This document shows positions 57,004 to 64,000 of a stretch of 64,000 nucleotides of DNA, one piece after another. The position numbers were made by a program, and so were the translations under genes. The notes beneath the pieces are model-generated. The model saw only the letters and a list, made by a program, of their open reading frames with translations. It made no database searches and was not told the DNA's origin. Each line of letters opens with the position of its first letter. Position 1 is the first letter of the stretch. Source of the DNA: Xanthobacter autotrophicus Py2 (GTDB lineage Bacteria; Pseudomonadota; Alphaproteobacteria; Rhizobiales; Xanthobacteraceae); contig CP000781.1 of the NCBI GenBank assembly GCA_000017645.1, positions 1,888,001 to 1,952,000 of the forward strand. Direction: 5' to 3'.

Positions 57004-57522
57004 CTACTTCAACCGGAAGAAGCGGGACGGGTGCTCGTCACAGGGAAATTGCACCGCGGTCTGGTTGAGCCCCGTCGATCCGCCCGCGATGGTCAGGCAC
57101 AGCCCGCTGTTGACATTGACCAGCCGGAACAGGCCGCCGTCAAACGGTGCGTAGAGCCAGCGGCGGGACGGGTGGTCGTCGCAGCTATATTGCACCGAAG
57201 GCGTATTGCGATCGCTGTTCCCGCCCGCGACCGTCAGGCAGAGATTGCTGTTGACGTTCCGGATCTTGACGATGTTTCCCTCGACCGGCTCGATGACCCA
57301 GGCTCGCGAGGGGTGGGTATCGCAATGGTACTGAACGGTCTGCTCGTTCTGATTGCCGGTCCCGCCGGCAGGGCTCAGGCACAGATCGCTGTTCGCGTTG
57401 GCGATCTGGACCCGACCGGAGGGCGGTGGCGCCGCCACGGCCGGGACGGTGAACGCGGCCATGCAAACGACGATGGTGCAAACGGAAGCGGCGCCCCTGA
57501 AGGCGCCATGCCAGTTGAGCAT
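57004..57522 (-). CDS. Secreted ricin-type beta-trefoil lectin
   Basis: 172 residues from the ATG at 57522. A signal peptide (FRGAASVCTIVVCMAAFTVP...) is followed by three homologous repeats of about 42 residues, each with N.NS.LCL, AGG, VQY.C and (C)D.HPSR, ending in W or F, the RICIN fold. The repeats also show at DNA level. No catalytic domain is attached, so it is a free lectin for a glycan outside the cell or in the periplasm. Cysteines are paired in each repeat. Confidence 0.85.
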   Translation of the reverse strand: MLNWHGAFRGAASVCTIVVCMAAFTVPAVAAPPPSGRVQIANANSDLCLSPAGGTGNQNEQTVQYHCDTHPSRAWVIEPVEGNIVKIRNVNSNLCLTVAGGNSDRNTPSVQYSCDDHPSRRWLYAPFDGGLFRLVNVNSGLCLTIAGGSTGLNQTAVQFPCDEHPSRFFRLK

Positions 57523-57838
57523 CGTGCCATTCCTTCTGCTCAGCCAAGAATGACCCCCATGGGTGTCTTCTAAACACGGCAACCGGCAAGGGCGCATCCG
57601 CCGTTTGAGGGACAAAACGATCCCAATACCTTTAGCGAGGAAGAAGAGGAGCGGGCTTTGCTCCCCCTCCTCGACGGCCTGCTGCGCGCGGCGTGCAAGG
57701 TCTCGCCACGCTGTCTCGCCACGCCCTCCCGCCATGCCGCCCCTCCATACCCCTCATGCCCCCACCGGGGGCCTGCCGGCTGGCTCTGGCCGCCCAATGG
57801 TGATAGGCGAGCGGCAATCTCATCACCGGAGCCGCTCC

Positions 57839-59428
57839 ATGACCGCCGATATCCGTCCCGTGACCCGCGCCCTCCTCTCGGTGTCGGACAAGACGGGTCT
57901 CGTGCCGTTCGCGACAGCCCTCGTTGCCCACGGGGTTGAGCTGGTCTCCACCGGCGGCACCGCCAAGGCCATCGCCGACGCCGGCCTGCCGGTGAAGGAC
58001 GTGTCCGAGCTCACCGGCTTCCCGGAGATGATGGACGGCCGGGTGAAAACCCTGCATCCCAAGGTGCACGGCGGCATCCTCGCCATCCGCGCCGACAAGG
58101 GCCACCAGGCGTCCCTCGCCGAGCACGCCATCGCCCCCATCGACCTCGTGGTGGTGAACCTCTATCCGTTCGAGGCGACCGTCGCCCGCAAGGCGGATTT
58201 CGAGGAGACCATCGAGAACATCGACATCGGCGGCCCCTCCATGATCCGCGGCGCGGCCAAGAACCACAATGACGTGGCGGTGGTGGTGGAAGCCGCCGAC
58301 TACGAGGCGGTGCTCGCTGAGATCGCCGCCCACGGGGGCACCACCCTGCCCCTGCGCCGCAAGCTGGCCCAGAAGGCCTATGCCCGCACCGCCGCCTATG
58401 ACGCGGCCATCTCCAACTGGTTCGCCCGCGAGCTGAAGGAGGAGGCCCCGGCCTTCCGCGCCTTCAGCGGCAAGCTCATCGAGGCCCTGCGCTACGGCGA
58501 GAACCCGCACCAGTCCGCCGCCTTCTACGCCTCGGACGAGATCCGTCCCGGCGTCGCCACGGCGCGTCAGGTGCAGGGCAAGCAGCTCTCCTACAACAAC
58601 ATCAACGACACCGACGCCGCCTTCGAGGCGGTGGCCGAATTCCACCCCGCCCGCACCGCCGCGGTGGTGATCGTGAAGCACGCCAACCCCTGCGGCGTGG
58701 CCGAAGGCGCCTCGCTGGAGGAGGCCTATGCCAAGGCGCTGGCCTGCGATCCGGTGTCGGCCTTCGGCGGCATCATCGCGGTCAACCGCACGCTGGATGC
58801 GGCCTCCGCCCGCGCCATGGTGGAGATCTTCACCGAGGTGATCGTCGCCCCCGACGCAACCGACGAGGCCATCGCCGTGGTGGCGGCCAAGAAGAACCTG
58901 CGCCTGCTGCTCACCGGCGGCCTGCCCGACCCGCGCGCGGGAGGCCTCACGGTGAAGACCGTGGCCGGCGGCCTGCTGGTGCAGGGCCGCGACAATGCCA
59001 GCGCCGACGACCTCGACCTGAAGGTGGTCACCAAGCGCGCGCCCACCGACCGCGAGCTGACCGACCTGCGCTTCGCCTTCCGCGTGGCCAAGCATGTGAA
59101 GTCCAACACCATCATCTATGCGAAGGACCTCGCCACGGTGGGCATCGGCGCCGGGCAGATGAGCCGGGTGGACAGTGCCCGCATCGCCGCCCGCAAGGCG
59201 CTGGACGCGGCCGAGGCCCTGGGCCTCAAGGAGCCGCTGACCAAGGGCTCGGTGGTGGCCTCCGATGCCTTCTTCCCCTTCGCCGATGGCCTGCTGGCGG
59301 CGGTGGAGGCGGGTGCCACGGCGGTGATCCAGCCCGGCGGCTCCATGCGCGACAACGAGGTGATCGCGGCGGCGGATGCGGCCGGCCTCGCCATGGTCTT
59401 CACCGGCGTGCGCCACTTCCGCCACTGA
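57839..59428 (+). CDS. purH: AICAR transformylase / IMP cyclohydrolase
   Basis: 529 residues from the ATG at 57839 ([20 protein letters not shown]); the open frame upstream is not homologous. The last two steps of IMP synthesis. The N-terminal MGS-like cyclohydrolase has [18 protein letters not shown] and [11 protein letters not shown]; the transformylase has [11 protein letters not shown] and the catalytic KHANPCGVA (Lys-His). The 316 bp between it and the lectin gene show no feature beyond a divergent promoter space. Confidence 0.97.
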   Translation: MTADIRPVTRALLSVSDKTGLVPFATALVAHGVELVSTGGTAKAIADAGLPVKDVSELTGFPEMMDGRVKTLHPKVHGGILAIRADKGHQASLAEHAIAPIDLVVVNLYPFEATVARKADFEETIENIDIGGPSMIRGAAKNHNDVAVVVEAADYEAVLAEIAAHGGTTLPLRRKLAQKAYARTAAYDAAISNWFARELKEEAPAFRAFSGKLIEALRYGENPHQSAAFYASDEIRPGVATARQVQGKQLSYNNINDTDAAFEAVAEFHPARTAAVVIVKHANPCGVAEGASLEEAYAKALACDPVSAFGGIIAVNRTLDAASARAMVEIFTEVIVAPDATDEAIAVVAAKKNLRLLLTGGLPDPRAGGLTVKTVAGGLLVQGRDNASADDLDLKVVTKRAPTDRELTDLRFAFRVAKHVKSNTIIYAKDLATVGIGAGQMSRVDSARIAARKALDAAEALGLKEPLTKGSVVASDAFFPFADGLLAAVEAGATAVIQPGGSMRDNEVIAAADAAGLAMVFTGVRHFRH

Positions 59429-59462
59429 GAAGCGGCGCGGAAAGCCCAGACAACATTACCTC

Positions 59463-59565
59463 GTCATGCCCGGCCTTGTGCCGGGCATCCACGCCGATCC
59501 GCTGGCGCCCACGCGCGAAAGGACTTCCCGGTCGTTCCGCGTGGATGGCCGGGACAAGGGCGCCC
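59463..59565. repeat. Inverted pair of palindromic repeat units
   Basis: A unit identical to the one at 56814 (59463-59490) is followed at about 59539-59563 by an inverted variant (GTGGATGGCCGGGACAAGGG). The pair lies between the convergent ends of purH and the Tat-exported protein gene, a common place for such elements, and may serve as a bidirectional terminator. Confidence 0.75.
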
Positions 59566-59569
59566 GCCC

Positions 59570-60436
59570 CTACCCCGCCAGCAGCTTGCGCACCAGCAGG
59601 CGGTCCACATAATGCGGGCCGTCGAACACGAACACCTCGAAGCCCGCGTAGGCCCGCAGCTGGGGCAGCAGCTCGGCGACCGTTGCTGCGCGCAGCAGGT
59701 CGCCGCCGGCCGGCCGGAAGGCCTCGGCGATCAGCCTGAAGCGCCCGCGCCCCAGCCGCTGCGACAGTTCCTGCGCATAGGAGCGGGCCGCCTCCGGGCT
59801 GCGGCTATAGACGCCCACCCCGTCCTGGAAGAACAGGCCCACGTCCCTGGGCAGCCAGCCCTCGACCCAGTCGGCGAAGGCCTTGGCCCCCACGTTGGAA
59901 TTGTCATAGGCGCTCACCCAGAGCGGCCGGGGAATGTCGGCGATCGCCGACGCCATCTGGCCCACCCCGGTCCAGGTCGGGTCCGCCTCCACCGGGAAAT
60001 AGAAGCCTGACGGCGTGAACGGCAGGCTCTGCCGCGCAACCCGCGCCGACAGCGCGCCGAGCGCCAGCACGTCGCGCCGGGCGTCCGGTTCCTTGAAGCG
60101 GCCGGCAAGGCCGGCGATGATGGACTGCGCCCACGGCTCGCGGGCGATGCGGCTCCAGTTGGGCGCATCGGCGATCAGCGGCAGGCCGAGGTCGGGCAGC
60201 GGCACGAAGGCGGTGCCGTCGGCCACCAGCCATTGCACCAGCAGGCTGCGGGCGCCGATCTCGTTCCAGTCGCCCCGCGGATCCAGCAGGCCGCCGTGCA
60301 CCTGCCAGACGATGCCCTCCATCAGCCGCGGCGCGCGCCCAAGCCGCCGCACCGCCAGGTCGAGCCCCACAAGCCCGGCCCCGGCCACAGCCGTGGCGCC
60401 GAGGACGAGCGCAGCGCGGCGGCTCAGCCCGGTCAT
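59570..60436 (-). CDS. Tat-exported protein of an exopolysaccharide locus
   Basis: 288 residues. A twin-arginine signal LSRRAALVLGATAVAGAGLV (about 4-23). The mature part has the spacing of a TIM-barrel glycosidase-like protein: LLVQWLVADGTAF, FYFPVEADPTWTG, PLWVSAYDNSN, GLFFQDGVGVYS and RLIAEAFRPAGG, each strand ending in acidic or aromatic residues. It resembles DUF4434-type domains, but I am not certain. It is last in the leftward cluster with an NfrB-like synthase and probably modifies or trims its polysaccharide in the periplasm. Confidence 0.65.
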   Translation of the reverse strand: MTGLSRRAALVLGATAVAGAGLVGLDLAVRRLGRAPRLMEGIVWQVHGGLLDPRGDWNEIGARSLLVQWLVADGTAFVPLPDLGLPLIADAPNWSRIAREPWAQSIIAGLAGRFKEPDARRDVLALGALSARVARQSLPFTPSGFYFPVEADPTWTGVGQMASAIADIPRPLWVSAYDNSNVGAKAFADWVEGWLPRDVGLFFQDGVGVYSRSPEAARSYAQELSQRLGRGRFRLIAEAFRPAGGDLLRAATVAELLPQLRAYAGFEVFVFDGPHYVDRLLVRKLLAG

Positions 60437-60491
60437 GGCTTGCGCCGACTGGCGCCGGCCCAGGCTGGCTGAAACAGGCCGGCGCGCCGGC

Positions 60492-62633
60492 TCACAGGGC
60501 GGCGACGGCGAGCCGGCGCTCCTGTTCGCGCACCGTGGCCTCGATGGCTTCTTCCTTCACGATGCCGCAGCGCACGAGATATTCGCCGATGCGCCCGTCC
60601 ACGTCGGGACGGTAAAGCTCCATGGCCGCCTCGAACGCCTCGCGCTGCATCAGGCCCTTTTCCAGCAGCAGCTCGCCCAAAAGCGGCGGCGCCCGGTGGC
60701 CCTCGATGCCGGGGGTGACGCCGCGCAAGAGGCGCAGGCCGCCGTTGATCTCGCTCTCGCGGGCGATGCGCTGGACCGGCACGTCGCCCACCGCCTCGCG
60801 CACATCCTCGAGCGCCTTGTCCCCAAGGGGAGAGGGCACCGCCACCACCAGCCGACCGGTCTCGTCGCGGCCCACGGGCAGCAGCCGCCGGCGCACCATC
60901 AGGTCGAGGGGCAAAAGGTCGTGGAACTGGCGCACCATCTGCTCGGTCACATGGGTGCGCGGCAGGCCGGACTGGAAGGCGATGGCCTCGGCCAGCGTCT
61001 CCTCATCGAGCCAGCCGCGGGAGACGAGGATGCGGCCGAGGGGCTGCTGGCGCTCGTCCTGCGCCGCCAGCGCCGCATCCACATGCTCCGGCAGCACCGC
61101 CTGCCAGGTGAGCAGCAGCTCGCCGAGGCGCTGGCGCTGCTGGCCCAGCTCCGCCTGGTCGGGAAAGTCGTGCATCGTCTTGTCCCAGACGATACGGCGA
61201 CCGAACAGGGCGTTGGCAAGGAACAGCCGCCACGCCCGCACGGTGGCAGCGAAATTGACGAAATTGCCCATCACCACCCGCGGCACGGACATGAGCCCCT
61301 GCTCCCAGCCATAGACGCGGGCGACGAAATAGAAGCGCTGGATCAGCCGCAGCGCGAAGGCCACCGCATTGGCGGTCAGCACCGCCAGCAGCCAGCCTTC
61401 GGTGGCGAAGATGGACGGGTAGCGGGCCGGCAGCCAGCCGAGCTTTTCGGCGGCAAGGAAGATGAGGAAGTGCGCCGCCACCACATAGGCCAGCACCGCC
61501 ACGATGGAGGTGACGATGCCCTTGCGGTCGCGGAACAGGAAATACTTGGTGGCAAGGCTGCCGCGCCAGCCCATGGAACCCCAGCCCTGGAACGCGATGC
61601 CCAGACCCCAGCGCGCCTTCTGCCGATAGGAGGTGCGGAAGGTGTCGGGGAAGAATTCGCGCACGCACAGGGGCATGCGGATGACGTGCTCGATCTGCGA
61701 CCCGAAGCCGAAGAAAGTCTCGCGCGTCACCCGGTAGTCCACCGGCAGGCGGGCGATGATGGACTGCATGCGCGCCTCGGCCAGGCGGGCGCTGATATCA
61801 TAATCCTCGGTGAGGCTGCCGGTGTTGAAGACCTCGCCATCGCCGTCGGCGAGAAGATGCAGCATGGCCTTGCGCGAGAAGCAGGTGCCCACCCCGGCGG
61901 AGGGCACGGAGCCGGCGATGCTCTCGCGCACCACCAGGTCCTTGGCGTGCCACTCGGCGAACTCGTCCATGTAGATGCCGGCCACCAGCTCCGACCAGTG
62001 GCGCTCCAGCGACAGGACCGGGATCTGGATCAGGTCCTTGCGCGGCAGGAGATAGTTGAAGAAACGCAGCTCGAGGGGGTGCAGCACGTCCTCGGCGTCG
62101 TGCAGCACGAGGCCGGCGAACTCGGTGCCGGTCATCTCCTCGTGCTGGAAGATGGCGCGCACCACCGCGTTGAGGCAGTCCGCCTTGTTGGTGGGTCCGG
62201 GATTCTTCACCTCCACCCGCACCAGCTGCTTGTAGCGCCGGCGCATGCGCTCCACCTCGGCGATGGTGTCGGGATCGTTGGGATAGGTACCCACGAAGAT
62301 CACGTAGCGCCGGTAGTCGAGCACGCTCACCATGTTCTCGATCATGGCCGCGATCACGCCGGATTCGAGCCAGGCGGGAATCATGATGGCGAGCGGCTGC
62401 TCGTCCCGCTGGTAGAGGGCAGCAGGGGTGAGCGGGCGGATGAACGGCTCGATGACGAAGCGGCGGTAGATCCGCCGCCCCCAGTACCAGGCATCGACGA
62501 ACAGGTCGTCGAGGGAGGAGATCAGGATGATCACCGCCACCACCGCCGCAGCGTATTCCACCACGCGGATGTAATCGGCCAGGAGGAATGGCCAATAAAG
62601 GGACAGCCCGTCGAGGGACAGCGCGGTGGACAT
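60492..62633 (-). CDS. NfrB-like family 2 glycosyltransferase with two MshEN c-di-GMP-binding modules
   Basis: 713 residues. N-terminal membrane helix (about 23-40), then a GT2 domain with LVLHDAEDVLHP (DxD) and RQKARWG (QxxRW), and several membrane helices (about 340-440). From 502 two 24-residue MshEN motifs follow in tandem (RLGELLL...AAQ, PLGRILVSRGW...AFQ, ending 554), and a second tandem pair at about 651-704 (LLGELLLEKG..., RIGEYLVRCG...). E. coli NfrB, a c-di-GMP-responsive polysaccharide synthase and part of the phage N4 receptor system, has the same GT2-MshEN plan. A BcsB-like gene lies 19 bp upstream; no nfrA is seen. Confidence 0.87.
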   Translation of the reverse strand: MSTALSLDGLSLYWPFLLADYIRVVEYAAAVVAVIILISSLDDLFVDAWYWGRRIYRRFVIEPFIRPLTPAALYQRDEQPLAIMIPAWLESGVIAAMIENMVSVLDYRRYVIFVGTYPNDPDTIAEVERMRRRYKQLVRVEVKNPGPTNKADCLNAVVRAIFQHEEMTGTEFAGLVLHDAEDVLHPLELRFFNYLLPRKDLIQIPVLSLERHWSELVAGIYMDEFAEWHAKDLVVRESIAGSVPSAGVGTCFSRKAMLHLLADGDGEVFNTGSLTEDYDISARLAEARMQSIIARLPVDYRVTRETFFGFGSQIEHVIRMPLCVREFFPDTFRTSYRQKARWGLGIAFQGWGSMGWRGSLATKYFLFRDRKGIVTSIVAVLAYVVAAHFLIFLAAEKLGWLPARYPSIFATEGWLLAVLTANAVAFALRLIQRFYFVARVYGWEQGLMSVPRVVMGNFVNFAATVRAWRLFLANALFGRRIVWDKTMHDFPDQAELGQQRQRLGELLLTWQAVLPEHVDAALAAQDERQQPLGRILVSRGWLDEETLAEAIAFQSGLPRTHVTEQMVRQFHDLLPLDLMVRRRLLPVGRDETGRLVVAVPSPLGDKALEDVREAVGDVPVQRIARESEINGGLRLLRGVTPGIEGHRAPPLLGELLLEKGLMQREAFEAAMELYRPDVDGRIGEYLVRCGIVKEEAIEATVREQERRLAVAAL

Positions 62634-62652
62634 GGCGGTGATCTTTCCGGCG

Positions 62653-64000
62653 TCAGCTACCGCGACGGCGCACGTAGGAGGCGCGGATCAGCAGCAGGAA
62701 GAACAGGGCGGCGGCGCCGATGCCGAGCGGCAGGCCCCAGTCCGACGATTTCTGCCACAGCCGCTGAAGGGTGCCGGCCGGCCCGTCGGTGTCGGCGACC
62801 CGCACCGTGCCCGGCGCGGCGCCCGAGGCGCTGAGCTCGGTGAGCGTGCCATCCACCCCCACCAGAGCCACGTCGCCCCGGGAGAGGCGCACCGGCTTCT
62901 CCGGCGTCATCGCCACCGGGCCGATGCTCTGCCAGACGATGCCACGGGCGTCGTCCGCGCGCAGGGCCTGCACCAGCGCCACGTTCTTCAGGCCGGAGAT
63001 GTCGAGCAGGCGCGCCTTGTCGTCGGTGCCGACGATGAGCCGGTCACCTTCCACCCGCGCCTTGGGGGTGATGCCCTGCACCGGTACGTCAAGGGCGAGG
63101 AAGGCCCCGGCGGCGCGGAAGGAGGCACCGGGACCGGCCACCTCGAAGCTGCTGGAGCGGGCCGGGACGCCAGCGGCCGCCGCCGCCCGCACCACGCGGG
63201 GCAGGCTCGCCTTGGCGCTGGCGAGATAGGCGTCGGGCACCACCAGGTGACCGCCGGAGGCCATGGCCGCAATCACCCCGAGGAAATCGCCGCCGGGAGC
63301 AGCCCCGCCCAATTCGAAATGGCTGGTGGGCAGCACCGAGACCGGGAACGCCTGCGGCGTCTCGCGGCAGCGGTCGCTCACCGGCTGGCGCTGGAAGGTC
63401 ACGCGCAGCACGTTGCGGGCGGCCAGGGCATAGGGCGGCACGGCGGCGGTGAGATGCTCGGGATGGCCGGTGGCCTCCAGCCGCTTGGCGGCCAGCAGCA
63501 CGTCGTTTAGGAACACCGCCACCACCGGCTCGGAGGTGGAGGCGCCGGGGGCGGCGGCCACGTCGAGATTGAGCCGGCTCGGCAGGGAATGACCGCCGGT
63601 GGCGGCGGCGAGATCAAAGCTCACCACGAAATCGCCGCGGGCCAGCACGTCGAGGTTGCCCTCCGCCGGGCCGAGGCTGGCGAGGGAGACCGCCGACGGC
63701 TTCAGCGGCGCCGCATCCACCGCGCGGATGGTCACCGCGCCGGACGCCAGCGAGGTGCGCCAGAAGCTGTCGAACAGCGCCGTCGCCTTGCCGCCGGCAG
63801 CGCCGCCCACTGCGATCACCGGCCGGCCGGCGAGGGACTGCAGGCTCACCTCATCCGCCGCCACGGTGGCCGCGCCGAGGCTCGCCGCCTTGGTGCGCCA
63901 CTCGGTGAAGGCGGCCGAGGCCGGGCCGAGCCGGGCGCCGAGCGCGTCCAGCGCGCTCTTCATGGAGGTGAGGAGGCCAGCGTCGGCCACCGCCACGTCG
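62653..64000 (-). CDS. BcsB-like exopolysaccharide synthase accessory protein (5' end outside window)
   Basis: The frame is open through the right edge, so only the last about 449 residues are seen. Beta-rich, carbohydrate-binding-like domains (FDLAAATGGHSLPSRLNLDV, PVVAVFLNDVLLA, LRVTFQRQ) are followed by one C-terminal membrane helix (GLPLGIGAAALFFLLLIRAS) and a basic end RRRGS. This is the plan of BcsB, the periplasmic partner of a membrane polysaccharide synthase. It precedes the NfrB-like gene by 19 bp. A cellulose role is not implied, since the synthase is NfrB-like, not BcsA. Confidence 0.75.
   Translation of the reverse strand, partial: DVAVADAGLLTSMKSALDALGARLGPASAAFTEWRTKAASLGAATVAADEVSLQSLAGRPVIAVGGAAGGKATALFDSFWRTSLASGAVTIRAVDAAPLKPSAVSLASLGPAEGNLDVLARGDFVVSFDLAAATGGHSLPSRLNLDVAAAPGASTSEPVVAVFLNDVLLAAKRLEATGHPEHLTAAVPPYALAARNVLRVTFQRQPVSDRCRETPQAFPVSVLPTSHFELGGAAPGGDFLGVIAAMASGGHLVVPDAYLASAKASLPRVVRAAAAAGVPARSSSFEVAGPGASFRAAGAFLALDVPVQGITPKARVEGDRLIVGTDDKARLLDISGLKNVALVQALRADDARGIVWQSIGPVAMTPEKPVRLSRGDVALVGVDGTLTELSASGAAPGTVRVADTDGPAGTLQRLWQKSSDWGLPLGIGAAALFFLLLIRASYVRRRGS

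Noticed and set aside
60015..62834. 939-residue rightward frame across the NfrB-like gene
   Set aside because: Same reason; the minus-strand glycosyltransferase has all catalytic motifs.

Overview
The window is chromosomal DNA of a high-GC alphaproteobacterium of the order Hyphomicrobiales, most like Xanthobacteraceae (Xanthobacter/Azorhizobium type). The reasons are the trpF-trpB-trpA-accD-folC gene order, an AccD without the usual zinc cysteines, a two-segment rpsL-rpsG-fusA-tuf / S10 ribosomal block, GGAAC-N16/17-CGTT general-stress promoters, and short palindromic repeats of the GTCATGCCCGG type. The genus is an inference from gene content; no comparison could be run.

Layout. 1-2.7 kb: end of a LemA gene followed by two TPM-domain membrane proteins and a small unknown gene. 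2.9-3.9 kb: malate dehydrogenase. 4.5-14.7 kb: the translation block rpsL, rpsG, fusA, tuf, rpsJ, rplC, rplD, rplW, rplB, rpsS, rplV, rpsC, rplP, rpmC, rpsQ and rplN. rplN is cut after about 89 of 122 codons and the rest of the spc operon is missing. What follows is about 600 bp of gene-free, lower-GC sequence and then rpsT on the other strand. This is either a real rearrangement point or an assembly join. 15.7-22.6 kb: an NDUFA9-like reductase, trpF, trpB, a small secreted protein, trpA, accD and folC. 22.6-24.4 kb: edd of the Entner-Doudoroff pathway.

25-42.5 kb is an accessory catabolic region. It starts with a regulator made of two complete GntR/FadR units in one chain. Then come a leftward beta-oxidation operon (quinone oxidoreductase, two unlike acyl-CoA dehydrogenases, enoyl-CoA hydratase), a divergent acyl-CoA ligase, and a leftward tautomerase plus epoxide-hydrolase-like enzyme. 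Divergent from those is a rightward operon of nine genes: a five-gene Liv-type ABC transporter, an SDR dehydrogenase, a split transketolase and a glycerol-dehydrogenase-like enzyme. A FadR-like inverted repeat (TTGGTC-N9-GACCAA) lies in the first divergent promoter region. The substrate is unknown.

42.5-48.1 kb: a group III truncated haemoglobin with an unrecognised N-terminal domain, a DUF4394 protein divergent from an ECF sigma factor and its RskA-type anti-sigma factor, a nuclease-like protein, a low-GC lipoprotein and tRNA-Leu(CAA). 48.2-52.8 kb is a general stress response segment: otsB-otsA, a membrane-anchored protein, a glycine-zipper lipoprotein, a DUF1328 protein, an 88-residue protein and a NepR-like protein. 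Four EcfG-type promoters can be read here, in two divergent pairs. 53.2-59.4 kb: an extensin-like lipoprotein, a DUF429 protein, a succinyl-CoA:acetate CoA-transferase, palindromic repeats, a secreted three-repeat ricin-type lectin and purH. 59.6-64 kb: a leftward exopolysaccharide locus with a BcsB-like membrane protein (cut by the window end), an NfrB-like glycosyltransferase carrying two c-di-GMP-binding MshEN modules, and a Tat-exported protein.
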